A DNA stretch of 64,000 nucleotides from Candidatus Poribacteria bacterium (GTDB lineage Bacteria; Poribacteria; WGA-4E; WGA-3G), in the NCBI GenBank assembly GCA_012267415.1, contig JAAXGN010000071.1, forward strand, positions 1 through 64,000, in the 5' to 3' direction. A model generated the notes under the pieces. The model saw only the letters and a list, made by a program, of their open reading frames with translations. It ran no database searches and was not told where the DNA came from. Positions 1-9,478 of this stretch are shown piece by piece (position 1 is the stretch's first letter; every line of letters begins with the position of its first letter). The position numbers were made by a program, and so were the translations under genes.

Positions 1-584
1 AGATAATCCATCAACGCTGCTTTGTGTTCGCGTTCTAATGCGATTTCGCGTTGTCGGGTGAATTTTGCTTCTTGAATTGTTTGTAGGATGTTGGCGATGG
101 CGTGTTGTTCTGGAAATGGGGGTAATGGAATTTCAACATTTACTAACGTTCCCTTTGTAACTTCCTTAAATGTGCTGCCACTTGCCAGGACATTTAACTT
201 GTTTTTGATGTGTCTCAGATAGTAAGCAAGATAAACATTCAGGATTTCATCGTTGCAGATAAAATTGGCAAAACCTTGATTCGTCGCCATTGGAATAGTT
301 GGAATTGCTGTTTCACCAATCGTAGCTCGACTTGTTAACAGTACTGTTCCCGACGGTAGTAGTTTTGCTGCACTTTTGTTTAATCCTTTTTCTGAGATGT
401 GCGATGCAGTGTCATGAATGTAAAGTGCTGGATCCAGGGCAGTGATATCAGAGGGTATTGCCCAAGCAATATCTCCTTGAAAATATTCATCTACATTACG
501 ACTTGGTGTTCCGCCTTTAACTATTTCTGTGACTTCTCCTAATCTTGCTATTTTCCAATGTTGAGGAAAATTTATTTCATACAT
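1..584 (-). CDS. hsdS: Type I restriction-modification specificity subunit (partial, N-terminal part)
   Basis: This is an open frame that runs off the left edge, so only about 194 N-terminal codons are present. The start is the ATG at 584; it has no good Shine-Dalgarno nearby, and an AGGAGA sits about 30 bases upstream. HsdS gives a type I R-M complex its DNA target specificity. The protein opens MYEINFPQHWKIARLGEV, then GGTPSR and 'AIPSDI', which are typical of the first target recognition domain. At about residues 150-165 'VEIPLPPFPEQHAIANIL' is the classic end of a TRD, followed by a charged helix that forms the conserved spacer. Other subunits (hsdM, hsdR) would lie outside the window. 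Family assignment is firm from these motifs; which system it belongs to cannot be said. Confidence 0.85.
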   Translation of the reverse strand, partial: MYEINFPQHWKIARLGEVTEIVKGGTPSRNVDEYFQGDIAWAIPSDITALDPALYIHDTASHISEKGLNKSAAKLLPSGTVLLTSRATIGETAIPTIPMATNQGFANFICNDEILNVYLAYYLRHIKNKLNVLASGSTFKEVTKGTLVNVEIPLPPFPEQHAIANILQTIQEAKFTRQREIALEREHKAALMDY

Positions 585-691
585 TATTGTGCCAAAACCC
601 TTTTTTAATGATGTTCTCCTTTCATTATACCCATTTCACTATAAGAAATCAAAGTTTAAAGTAGAATGAAGGACGTGCTTTGTTGCACAAT

Positions 692-788
692 AACAACACA
701 ATCCCAAGCACCAGCGGTGCGAAAGGTGTATAGAACATGTGAACAACACAATCCCAAGCACCAGCGGTGCGAAAGGTATATAGAACAT
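692..788. repeat. Two tandem copies of a 47-bp repeat with a GCACC/GGTGC hairpin
   Basis: A 47-bp unit lies at 692-738 and again at 742-788 with one mismatch, a 50-bp period. Its core 'AGCACCAGCGGTGCG' folds into a short GCACC-AGC-GGTGC hairpin. The second half of the unit recurs in reverse at 17781-17811, so this is a dispersed repeat and not a local duplication only. A small plus-strand open frame (666-962) crosses it but looks like chance. The rest of the 585-982 gap holds one inverted repeat (846-883) and nothing else I can name. Confidence 0.8.
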
Positions 789-845
789 TTAAAAGATCGG
801 TTTTATGGTAAAATCCATAATTACTTGCACACGATTGTGGCGTCC

Positions 846-883
846 ACTTTTAGTTTGCGTACACGACTGCACAAACTAAAAGT
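846..883. repeat. Inverted repeat of the CACAAACT...AGTTTGTG family
   Basis: ACTTTTAGTTTG (846-857) pairs perfectly with CAAACTAAAAGT (872-883) across a 14-base loop, and is followed by 'TTATGCTAC'. Related palindromes ending in GCTAC occur at 9214-9272, 10971-10995, 15495-15650 and 60693-60717, suggesting one dispersed family. Confidence 0.6.
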
Positions 884-982
884 TTATGCTACAGTACGGT
901 CAAGCCTATCGGTTAAGTCCAGTGGACCAAAAGTGTGCATTTGTTTTTGTATTTCACCATAAAATGGAATAATCTAAAGATT

Positions 983-3412
983 CTATTGTTCTATCGTTAG
1001 AGAAAGGCTTGTGGACCTGCCAGCACCGTCAATACAGGTTAATTCATGCTTGCCAGCAATGGGTGTTAGGAAGGAGGGGTCTACTGCTTGACCACTGAAG
1101 ATGAGGTCCCCGTTGAGAAACCAATAAATGTCTTGCGTATCACCAGAGACTGATGCTGCTAAACGTATCTTTTGATGCGTAATTGGAATGTTTGGACGGA
1201 TATGATATACTGCATCCCGCGCAGGGGAAAGAATGACAGGACGCGTACCTGCAAGGAGACGGGTACAGTCCTCATTGTGTTTCGGTAATTTTGATATACC
1301 GAATCCGTTTCCATTTAACCATGTTGCCACTTCTGCTGGGAATACCGCAATAGTTTCAGTACGAAACTCTTTTCCGGTGCGACATGCTGAACAGAGCCGT
1401 TCACCTGTTACCTTATCAATCTGAATGCTTTTGTGTATGTGGCATTCGCCCACGGTAGAGACACCGGGTATATAAAAATCTATCGTTGAAGTTGGACAGT
1501 GCGTTGAAACGGGTAGACCTGTCAATGCACAGACGGGACGCGTCTTTAATTGGGACGGTCTGCTATACCAATGCACTGTTTTTTCTCCAGATAGTGTAGT
1601 GAATAGATTGAAAAGGATAGGTGCTGCTGCTTGTGAACCGCTGAGCAGTGGAGAACCTATGCCATTGAAGTTTCCAACCCATACGCCTATGGTGAGTTCT
1701 GGTGAATAACCGATACTCCAAGCATCTCTATGACCGTAAGATGTTCCAGTTTTCCAAGCAACCTTTGGCATCGTTCCTGTCTGCTCAAATGCCTCAGGAT
1801 AATCTGGCCGGACAAGTGTTGTGAGCATTTCGGTGATGATCCAACTGCTTTCGGGTCTTAGCAATCGTGTTGCTGTTGAAAACGATGTACCTTTCTTTTT
1901 CTTTGCATTGTTCTCTACGTCAACGTTTCGAACTAACTGGTATGGAGCGAATTCACCCATATTTGCTAAACCTGCATACAGATTTGTAAGTTCAAGTAAA
2001 TTGACACCACATCCACCCAGAATAAGTGAAAGTCCATAATCCTCCTGATCAGAGAATGTCGTGATACCTGCCTGTTTTAGGAAACCGTATAGTTGACTCT
2101 GTCCCATCTGTGCATAGAGGTTAACAGCGGGAACATTAAGAGAACGTGCTAATGCTTCCTCAGCAGTTAAGTATCCAGTGAATTTTCCATCAAAGTTCAC
2201 GGGAGAATACCCTACATAGTCTACGGGCACATCATACAGAATTGTCTTTGGGGTTATAGTTCCCCTATCTATGGCGAGTGCATAGACAAAAGGTTTAAGC
2301 GTTGATCCTGGGGATCGCACTGCAAGCGTGCCGTTGACTTGTCCTTGTGCAGATTTGTCAAAAAAGTCGTGGGAGCCAACCATAGCAAGCACTTGACGAC
2401 TCTGCGTATCCATGATAACAACAGCACCTGTAGATATACCTTGCATTTGTAATGGCCGCAAACGTTCACGTAGAATTCGCTCAGCGGTGTCCTGATAATG
2501 CATATCTATTGTCGTGGGAATCTTATAGTCTTTTGCAGATATAGATGCTAAGGAGGGTTGTTCCTTTACAAGAAGACGTGATAGATGCGGTGCTTTGAAC
2601 GGTAATGTATATCGGGTTTTGGGAATCGGTTCTTTTAGTGCTTCTTGAAGACGTTGCTTTGATATTTTTCCTGCATCTATCATACGGTATAAGACCTTCT
2701 CTCGCGCTTTACGAGCACTGTCAGGATAACGGTCAGGACGTAGATATTCTGGTGAGTTGGGTATCGCAGCTAATAGTGCTGCTTCTCCGAGGCTGAGTGC
2801 ACTTTGTGGTTTGTTGAAGTAGAGTCGGGCAGCTGCACCTGAACCGACAATGTTCCCACCGTAAGGTAACATATTGGAGTAGTAGGTCAGTATTTCGGTT
2901 TTTGTGAATGTCAATTCAAGTTGAAGTGCACGGAACATCTCTATGATTTTATTAGGTATCGTGCGGTCTTTCGGCTCCATGAGTCTTGCTAATTGCATGG
3001 TGATAGTTGAACCACCGCGCACGACTTTACCCGATTTGATGTTGTCAATGGTTGCATTGAATAGTGAAACTGGATTGACACCCCAATGATGGTAGAAGTA
3101 TTTGTCCTCATACGTTAGCATAGCGGATTGAAATAGGGGTGATATTTCATCAAGAGAGGTTTCGGGAAATCTCCACATTTCGTCAGGTGATGTGAACGCA
3201 CGCAGCCACTCACCGTTTCTATCAAGTATTACTGTTGATGGTGAAGGGTGCAGTTTTTCTACCGGCAGCGGGAAACACCAATTGGTAATGAGAAACAACA
3301 GGAAAGGTGTTATGGGTATAGCGACAATATACCATCTTCTCAAGAAGAATCTAACGATTCTGGTGTTATGGAGTCTTTTCAAAGGAGATAGTATGGGTTT
3401 TATAAGTTTCAT
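983..3412 (-). CDS. pbpC: Penicillin-binding protein 1C, bifunctional glycosyltransferase/transpeptidase
   Basis: This is a class A penicillin-binding protein that polymerises and crosslinks peptidoglycan in the periplasm. Seen in the 809-residue product: a membrane anchor at about 29-45; a GT51 domain (about 60-230) with the catalytic region 'YEDKYFYHHWG' (Glu102) and 'GGSTITMQLARL'; a transpeptidase domain (about 300-560) with 'SPGSTLKPF' (nucleophile Ser370, Lys373), 'SLNVPAVN' and 'KTGTSYGHRDAW'; and a C-terminal tail of about 85 residues matching the PBP1C-specific domain. Length and order fit PBP1C. Directly upstream on the same strand (192-bp gap with two hairpins) is the alpha-2-macroglobulin gene, the usual partner of pbpC in proteobacteria, which supports the assignment. 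A second class A enzyme of PBP1B type lies at 48235-50754. Confidence 0.93.
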   Translation of the reverse strand: MKLIKPILSPLKRLHNTRIVRFFLRRWYIVAIPITPFLLFLITNWCFPLPVEKLHPSPSTVILDRNGEWLRAFTSPDEMWRFPETSLDEISPLFQSAMLTYEDKYFYHHWGVNPVSLFNATIDNIKSGKVVRGGSTITMQLARLMEPKDRTIPNKIIEMFRALQLELTFTKTEILTYYSNMLPYGGNIVGSGAAARLYFNKPQSALSLGEAALLAAIPNSPEYLRPDRYPDSARKAREKVLYRMIDAGKISKQRLQEALKEPIPKTRYTLPFKAPHLSRLLVKEQPSLASISAKDYKIPTTIDMHYQDTAERILRERLRPLQMQGISTGAVVIMDTQSRQVLAMVGSHDFFDKSAQGQVNGTLAVRSPGSTLKPFVYALAIDRGTITPKTILYDVPVDYVGYSPVNFDGKFTGYLTAEEALARSLNVPAVNLYAQMGQSQLYGFLKQAGITTFSDQEDYGLSLILGGCGVNLLELTNLYAGLANMGEFAPYQLVRNVDVENNAKKKKGTSFSTATRLLRPESSWIITEMLTTLVRPDYPEAFEQTGTMPKVAWKTGTSYGHRDAWSIGYSPELTIGVWVGNFNGIGSPLLSGSQAAAPILFNLFTTLSGEKTVHWYSRPSQLKTRPVCALTGLPVSTHCPTSTIDFYIPGVSTVGECHIHKSIQIDKVTGERLCSACRTGKEFRTETIAVFPAEVATWLNGNGFGISKLPKHNEDCTRLLAGTRPVILSPARDAVYHIRPNIPITHQKIRLAASVSGDTQDIYWFLNGDLIFSGQAVDPSFLTPIAGKHELTCIDGAGRSTSLSLTIEQ

Positions 3413-3425
3413 GGTTAGTAGGGTG

Positions 3426-3470
3426 GTGGAAGAGATGGAGGGAAGAGGAAAAACCCGCCATCTCTTCCAC
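3426..3470. repeat. 13-bp perfect inverted repeat between yfhM and pbpC
   Basis: GTGGAAGAGATGG (3426-3438) pairs with CCATCTCTTCCAC (3458-3470). It lies between the stop of the macroglobulin gene and the start of pbpC, so the stem would form in the leader of pbpC. It has no U tract, so it is not a standard intrinsic terminator; an attenuating or stabilising role is only a guess. Confidence 0.55.
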
Positions 3471-3546
3471 GGGTTGCCCTATGAGTTTGGGCATAGAACA
3501 AACTTTTGTACTTGTATAATAGATTACTGCTTTGTCAAGTGCTTTC

Positions 3547-3585
3547 TTGTAAGTCGGGTTTCGCTTCGCTCTACCCGACCTACAA
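3547..3585. repeat. Palindromic repeat, GTCGGGT/ACCCGAC stem
   Basis: TTGTA-A-GTCGGGT (3547-3559) pairs with ACCCGAC-C-TACAA (3573-3585), with one internal mismatch and a loop 'TTCGCTTCGCTCT'. This resembles short REP-like palindromes that are common between genes. It sits 20 bases past the stop of the macroglobulin gene and may protect or end that transcript. Confidence 0.55.
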
Positions 3586-3604
3586 TGTAAGATTATACAC
3601 TCTA

Positions 3605-6600
3605 CTACTCTCCAACTCTTATATTCCCACTACCAGCAACGGATGACTTCACTGGGTCATACATGGCTTCCGCCGTAACTGGTGGTAAGGTAAAACTTCC
3701 ACGGGTTACTGCTCGAAGTGCATAGTGAAATTTGCGTTGTCTTTGTCGTGGGAATGTACCGAAGAATATTAACCTGTCGTCCCGAATGTCCACATAATCT
3801 GGATTAAAATCTTGTGATTTCAACCAAGGTATTCCTGCACGTGATGCTAACCTTGCATTCTCTATTTCGAATCCAGCGGGGAGCATGTCAACGACTACGA
3901 CATTCTCAAGGTTTGATGTAAGTGCTTTGACTGTAACCTCAGCAATGATCATGTCACCGTGCTGGAATTCGTTTTCATAAGGGATTCCCTCTTGATTGAG
4001 ATAACGTCGCCGGACCTCTATATCGCGATCATACTCTTCAATATGTGAGTCTCTTCTTATGCCGAATGCTGACCAATAGTAGTAGCAGTTCCCTGTACCT
4101 TCAATAGCGATCTTGACTTGTGCACCGTCCCAATCGGCATCATCCAAACGAAACGAGGGTGTCTTAGAATCGAAATCAGCAAGATGTTCACCATTCAGAG
4201 TAACATTTCCAGTGTAGTCTCCATCCATCTGCTTCTTCATGATTTTCCCGAGTGCAAGGAATGCGAATGCGTTCTCTTGTGTCGTACCCCATCTATTTCT
4301 TTTAGATGCTGCTTTGCTGAGATTACTAACAAGCATTGGAATAGATGGGTGATTTTCGTTTACTTCTGACAATACATCAAGCATAATTGCTTGTGAGCGT
4401 ACTGGAGAATCGAAGTTTCTACCGGTATCACGACTTCCGTTAGTCTGAGCAGAGACAGAAGCAGGCAACATTGAAAGGGCAGTTTCTAATTCACCACTCA
4501 GAGCAAAAGCACCAGCCAATTGGAACTGACTATACTCTGAAAGTCCACTCATTAGGTTATTCTTAAGATAGTGCATTACACCTTTTTCTGGATGTCCAGC
4601 AGCCGCTAAGACGTAACAAGCATATACGCCACGTTGCGTTTTGTATCTATTGGAATCATTAACAGACTTTTGTGTGCCTGAAATTTCTTTTGCCTGTTGC
4701 TTTAGTCCTTCAATCAGTCCATCGTAGACACGATCAGAAACTTCGTAACCGGCTTTGCGTGCTTCAATCAGAAAGTGAGAAGCGTAGACACTGCTCCAGT
4801 GGTTGATATAATGACCCCCTGGCCAATATGAGAAGTGATTCTGAGATGTGAGCATACCTTCAAGTTTTGCGATTCCTTGGGTTAGGAAGTAATCAACGTT
4901 TTCGTCCAATGCGAGTTCAGGATCAACAGTCTTTGCTATATCGCTAAAATAGAGCAGTGGAAAGACCTGACTTGTCGTTTGTTCAAGGCAACCGTAGGGA
5001 TATTTGATAAGATAACGTAGTCCGTCAGCGAACCCAATTGCAGGAAAAGGTGATACCGTCAGCGTAAAGTCGGAGGAATTCGGTATTAGGTTTGAAGGGA
5101 ATATGATCTCTGCGGGTTCTTCTGTAGTTATCGTACCGTTTCCTGTTTCAGTGATAGGTGGTGCAGCGGATCGAAGCGGCAGTTCTACAGACATCTGTGT
5201 ATTTTCATTGTTCCCTGAAGCAGTTACTTCAAAGGATGCTTTACCTATTGAGTCAAGGGTAAGCAGTTCGAACAACAGTTGCGCTTCTTCATCCGCAGCG
5301 ATCTGGATATTTTTACGCAACCTGTTCTCCTTACTTTGATTCTCCACCTCTATATCGTTAGAGATGAATTGCACATCACCCACCGCTTGTATCTCTATCT
5401 CAAATTCTCCATCAGTACCCGTGCCGTTGTGAACACTGACAGGGAATTGGATATGGTCGCCACCAGAGAGGAATCGTGGAAATGTTGGTGTCAATACGAT
5501 GGGTTCCACTACTCTCGTGAATTTCTCTGCGGAGCCGAAGTTTGTATTTGAGAATGCAACAGCCATCAATCTCAATGTGCCGTTAAATTGGGGTATATGG
5601 AAAGTTGCAGTGCCATTTCCGTATCGGTCTGTCTTGATTATCCCTGACCAGAGTGAAACAGGTTTGACGCGCATGACGCTTGATGCGTTAAGGCGTTTTG
5701 ACCGTCCATCTAAGCTTTCTGCAGCGTCACCGCCAATGCTGGAATCTCCTTGTCCTGCTTCCAGTTCGGGTAATATTGCTGAATAGAGATCATACGAACC
5801 CGTTTTCAACCCGCGTTGACGATAGAAGTAACTGTGCGGATCGGGAACACTGAAATTGGTTAACTGGAGTATACCTTCATCAACGGCAGCGATTGTAACA
5901 TGTGAGTATGGACTATGTGTCCCGTTCACACGCAATTTGACAGTTAAATCTGTATTTGGCCGTATTTCTTCAGGTGCCTCTATTTCTACACTGAAGCGGT
6001 TGGCTTCAGTATCTAACTTTAATGGGACTACGCCGAAAGCCCGTGCTGGTGAATGTTCTTTTAGTGACTTCGTTGAACGGATGAGAGTACCAGAAATGAA
6101 TACGTTTGGTCTATAACTTGATTTAACAGGAATATCCAGACTTGCGGTGTTACCAGTTAGTTTAACGGTACGGTAGCTTATGATCTTTTCGCGTTCAATC
6201 GTCAATAAGAGTTTACCAGCGAAAGGTGCTTTGATGTTTACTTTGGCTGTTTCACTGGGTTGATACGCCTTTTTGTCTAATGTCATTTCAAGCAGTGTTG
6301 GATTTTCCATTGACACTGGTACACTGCCCCATCCATAAGTCTCTATTTTGAGTTCAGTCTTCGCGCCAGATTCTACATCTTCAAGATGGATGCGGTATTC
6401 ACCATATTCAGTAGGCGTATATTGGAATGTTCCGATTTCTGCTGTTGTAATAACCTGATGGGTTTCTAATTTCGTTAATTGTTTATCCGAGACATACTCA
6501 TATCGTCCGCGTGCGTTTCGGCGCAGGATAGAATTCCAATGCACTTTGTGAACTGTGAGTGTTAGGGCACGTTCTGAAGCAATATTGCCAGTTTTATCCA

Positions 6601-9073
6601 GCGAGATATATTCTATATTCACATTTTCATTAGGCTTGACTGCTTTCGTACTTGATTGTCTGATGCCAACATAGTGTGAATATGGATGAATAGTGACACG
6701 ATACGAAGCAGAAACAGCTCTGCCACCCGGTTCACTCACAGATGCAGTTAGAATGCCACTTAACTGAGATGGAGATTTGACTCTCTCAGGTAGGTTGAAC
6801 TTATACTGTGCTATCCCTTCAGCATCAGTCTTTGAGTCTCCCAAAGTGATACGTTGTTTCTCGAATGGGATAGAACTGGAAAAATGGAATGAATTCCATT
6901 TTTCTGTTGGCACATAAGGGACAGATTCAAGTACATAAGATGCGGTAACTTTACGGTTCGCAGCGGGAGGACCGAACAGATTAACTGCGGAAACATCCAT
7001 GCTTACCTCTTCCGCTAAATCATACTCGTTCTTATTTGTTGCGATATTCACCTTCATTCGATCGGGCATGAATTCCTCAACCTGAAAACCTCTTCGACCA
7101 ATTTCTTTGCCAGCAACATTCATCTTTGCAATGTAATTACCGGTCTGAGCATACGCAGTGAGTGGTACCGTAATCTCGCATCCACCGCGTCTATCCGTCG
7201 TTTTACGAAACTCATTTATTATTCTGCCGTCTGGTGCTAAAATATCAATATTTACGGGTAACGTAGGAGGCGTAATGTTCTGTTTGCCACGAACGACCGC
7301 TGCAAGCTCGACTTTCTCGCCAGGACGGTAGACGCCTCTGCTTGTATAAAGGAATGCGTCATATCCTGAATCCAAGTACGGAGAACCGCCAACATTGAAG
7401 TCCCCTGTGGAGAGTTGATGCCGGTTTAATTGAATAAAAGAGAGGTCCTTACCCTTCTCTGCTATTAACATAAAAGGTGTAAATCCTTCGGTTTTCTGTG
7501 CAACGGATGTGAACTTAATGAAACCTTCCCAATTCGTTTGTCCAGAAAGGAGTGTCTGATTGTTATCACTTACCAACCTAACGTTTGCTCTTGCGACAGG
7601 TCTTGTCGTGGCAAGCGAATTGATCCAGACCCATAATTCATCTCCATTTTGTTTAGATATAATGCCAAGATCCGTTAGCATCACCCATTGTGTGGCACGG
7701 GCTCGGTAGCTATTTGGGTCTCGTGCAAAAACTTTGAAAATACCGATACGTTTATCATCCAAGTATTGTCCCAGGTTAATGTAGTTTTGGACTTCATCGT
7801 TCAACTTTGAGGAAATGTTGAGCGTTTCAGAATGAATATGTTTACCTAAATTATATGTCCATCGGCTCCAGTTGTTCTGTTTGGCAGCATATACAAGATT
7901 ATTACCGAAAACCTTTTCTATCTCAAGTAAGACCTTATTGACGTTTATTGTCGCTAAACCGAGGTTCATATTCTGGTTTCTGGTGAGAAAGAATCCGCTT
8001 CCGACAAAACGTACCTGAGGTGGAACATCGGGAATTGAAAGTCGAACAGTATAAGGTTTCTTTAGTACTGAACCGTCTATAGCAGTCAAACCTTGCTGAA
8101 TGGTGAGTTCATATCTGTTACGTCGTTCAAAATTACCGTGTATTTCTACCTGTCCGTAACGTGTAATAATCTGTGTTTCAATATCAGGATTTATCTGAAC
8201 ATAAGGTTCCACTGTGTCAGTTGGTATGCGTGAACTAAAGCGGACGGCGAAATACGGTTTTCCTGATCCTTCCTGAACATTTGCATAGGTCACACCGAGT
8301 GTCTCGCGTCCTGTTAAGGTCAATGTTCTCACATAAGGATTCTTCAACCCGATCTGTCCACCTGTGGGTTTGAACCCTTTCTCTATTTTGAACTTAAGGG
8401 TCTGGTCTCCGATGAGCCGTGGTATCTTTTCAGTTTCTATTTGTATCTCTCTTACGATTCCATTTTGGGGATTTAGTGTAAAAGGTATATCTAAATCTTC
8501 TTGGAGTCGTGCTGACATATTCGCGCGCAGATCAGCAACATTGACTGGATAGTTAAATGTGAGTTTTCCGACTGCCTTTGCGTCTGTTTTTGTATATTTA
8601 AATTCCAGGTTTTTACTCTGGACATTAAAGGTCTCCGTTGAAAATGTGAATTTTCTGTCACCTGTAATAACAAAACCGTGAGAGCTCTGGTGCAATTTTG
8701 GTGAAAGTTCAACGGCGTAATTTGCGGAGGGGGCTAATGCTGAATCTAAGAAGAAGCGAATAGTATCAGTGGTTATCCAACGGGCAACACCTTTCACAGT
8801 TGGCGTAAATTGGATGGCACGTTTAGGTAATTCTGTGTTAATTACAGAATTATCAACAACGGGTTCTGAAAATGTTATCGTGAAATCTGCCCATAACGGC
8901 ACCTTTTCTCCTTTTGGTTCAAAGGATTTTACAGTGACACGCGTCTTTTCGCCTGATATTAGGCTATGTATGTAAAGCGAACCGATAATTAGGACAAGTA
9001 ATGAGAGTACTGCAACAATACCTATTAGTAACTTATTGGATTCTATAGAGAAGATTTTTCTTAAGTTAGCCAT
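3605..9073 (-). CDS. yfhM: Bacterial alpha-2-macroglobulin (thioester protease trap)
   Basis: The 1822-residue protein matches bacterial alpha-2-macroglobulins, periplasmic protease traps that act beside PBP1C when the envelope is breached. The thioester motif CLEQ is intact at residues 1362-1365 ('YPYGCLEQTTSQ'). N-terminal MG domains come first ('FTFSEPVVDNSV'), then a long MG scaffold, 'DAFLYTSRGVYRPGEKVEL' (about 580) typical of the family, a bait-like variable region near 1100, the TED alpha-helical domain, and a C-terminal domain with 'DMLPAGFE'. The start ATG has AGGAGG eight bases upstream. E. coli YfhM is a lipoprotein; here there is no lipobox but one N-terminal membrane helix (about 17-37), so anchoring should be by a signal anchor. 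The gene lies upstream of pbpC in the same direction, probably an operon. Confidence 0.93.
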   Translation of the reverse strand: MANLRKIFSIESNKLLIGIVAVLSLLVLIIGSLYIHSLISGEKTRVTVKSFEPKGEKVPLWADFTITFSEPVVDNSVINTELPKRAIQFTPTVKGVARWITTDTIRFFLDSALAPSANYAVELSPKLHQSSHGFVITGDRKFTFSTETFNVQSKNLEFKYTKTDAKAVGKLTFNYPVNVADLRANMSARLQEDLDIPFTLNPQNGIVREIQIETEKIPRLIGDQTLKFKIEKGFKPTGGQIGLKNPYVRTLTLTGRETLGVTYANVQEGSGKPYFAVRFSSRIPTDTVEPYVQINPDIETQIITRYGQVEIHGNFERRNRYELTIQQGLTAIDGSVLKKPYTVRLSIPDVPPQVRFVGSGFFLTRNQNMNLGLATINVNKVLLEIEKVFGNNLVYAAKQNNWSRWTYNLGKHIHSETLNISSKLNDEVQNYINLGQYLDDKRIGIFKVFARDPNSYRARATQWVMLTDLGIISKQNGDELWVWINSLATTRPVARANVRLVSDNNQTLLSGQTNWEGFIKFTSVAQKTEGFTPFMLIAEKGKDLSFIQLNRHQLSTGDFNVGGSPYLDSGYDAFLYTSRGVYRPGEKVELAAVVRGKQNITPPTLPVNIDILAPDGRIINEFRKTTDRRGGCEITVPLTAYAQTGNYIAKMNVAGKEIGRRGFQVEEFMPDRMKVNIATNKNEYDLAEEVSMDVSAVNLFGPPAANRKVTASYVLESVPYVPTEKWNSFHFSSSIPFEKQRITLGDSKTDAEGIAQYKFNLPERVKSPSQLSGILTASVSEPGGRAVSASYRVTIHPYSHYVGIRQSSTKAVKPNENVNIEYISLDKTGNIASERALTLTVHKVHWNSILRRNARGRYEYVSDKQLTKLETHQVITTAEIGTFQYTPTEYGEYRIHLEDVESGAKTELKIETYGWGSVPVSMENPTLLEMTLDKKAYQPSETAKVNIKAPFAGKLLLTIEREKIISYRTVKLTGNTASLDIPVKSSYRPNVFISGTLIRSTKSLKEHSPARAFGVVPLKLDTEANRFSVEIEAPEEIRPNTDLTVKLRVNGTHSPYSHVTIAAVDEGILQLTNFSVPDPHSYFYRQRGLKTGSYDLYSAILPELEAGQGDSSIGGDAAESLDGRSKRLNASSVMRVKPVSLWSGIIKTDRYGNGTATFHIPQFNGTLRLMAVAFSNTNFGSAEKFTRVVEPIVLTPTFPRFLSGGDHIQFPVSVHNGTGTDGEFEIEIQAVGDVQFISNDIEVENQSKENRLRKNIQIAADEEAQLLFELLTLDSIGKASFEVTASGNNENTQMSVELPLRSAAPPITETGNGTITTEEPAEIIFPSNLIPNSSDFTLTVSPFPAIGFADGLRYLIKYPYGCLEQTTSQVFPLLYFSDIAKTVDPELALDENVDYFLTQGIAKLEGMLTSQNHFSYWPGGHYINHWSSVYASHFLIEARKAGYEVSDRVYDGLIEGLKQQAKEISGTQKSVNDSNRYKTQRGVYACYVLAAAGHPEKGVMHYLKNNLMSGLSEYSQFQLAGAFALSGELETALSMLPASVSAQTNGSRDTGRNFDSPVRSQAIMLDVLSEVNENHPSIPMLVSNLSKAASKRNRWGTTQENAFAFLALGKIMKKQMDGDYTGNVTLNGEHLADFDSKTPSFRLDDADWDGAQVKIAIEGTGNCYYYWSAFGIRRDSHIEEYDRDIEVRRRYLNQEGIPYENEFQHGDMIIAEVTVKALTSNLENVVVVDMLPAGFEIENARLASRAGIPWLKSQDFNPDYVDIRDDRLIFFGTFPRQRQRKFHYALRAVTRGSFTLPPVTAEAMYDPVKSSVAGSGNIRVGE

Positions 9074-9213
9074 TTTTCCGACCTCCTAAAATAATTGTAC
9101 TTTGGACAATAGTTATAGCAATTTCCGTGCCAAAGTTCATGTCATCACGACTTAAGACAGTGATAATCGGGAATCGGCCATGTCTACTTTAACTGGCCTC
9201 CTACATCTCAATT

Positions 9214-9272
9214 TGTAGCCTAAACTGTTTGATTGCGTTTTACAGGCACACAATCTAATAGATTATGCTACA
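9214..9272. repeat. 59-bp imperfect palindrome, TGTAGC...GCTACA
   Basis: The ends TGTAGCCTAAACTGTTTGATTG and (reversed) TGTAGCATAATCTATTAGATTG match with four mismatches. This is the same family as the GCTAC-ended palindromes elsewhere in the window. It lies in the 405-bp gap 9074-9478, upstream of the macroglobulin gene. A fragment 'TCGGGAATCGG' of another repeat family is at about 9168. I see no gene in this gap. Confidence 0.55.
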
Positions 9273-9478
9273 AGGTGGCAACTAAGGTTATAGTAACAAC
9301 TTCTTTAGGTGTAATACAAGGTTACTAAGGTTCGTATTTCTTGAGACCTATTGCTTGGAGATACATTCAGAACAACTTATGTGCCATAACTACATACAAG
9401 TTATCCGTGAATGTAAATTCGTTGGAAGGAATTGGTGGAAAACATGTAAGCATGTGTAAAAATAAACACACATCTTTT

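Noticed and set aside
666..962. Plus-strand open frame of 98 codons
   Set aside because: It is built from the two tandem 47-bp repeats and a palindrome; the protein repeats itself accordingly and has no family likeness or ribosome-binding site.
3426..3470. Intrinsic terminator between yfhM and pbpC
   Set aside because: The stem is long but the loop is 19 bases and no U tract follows on either strand.
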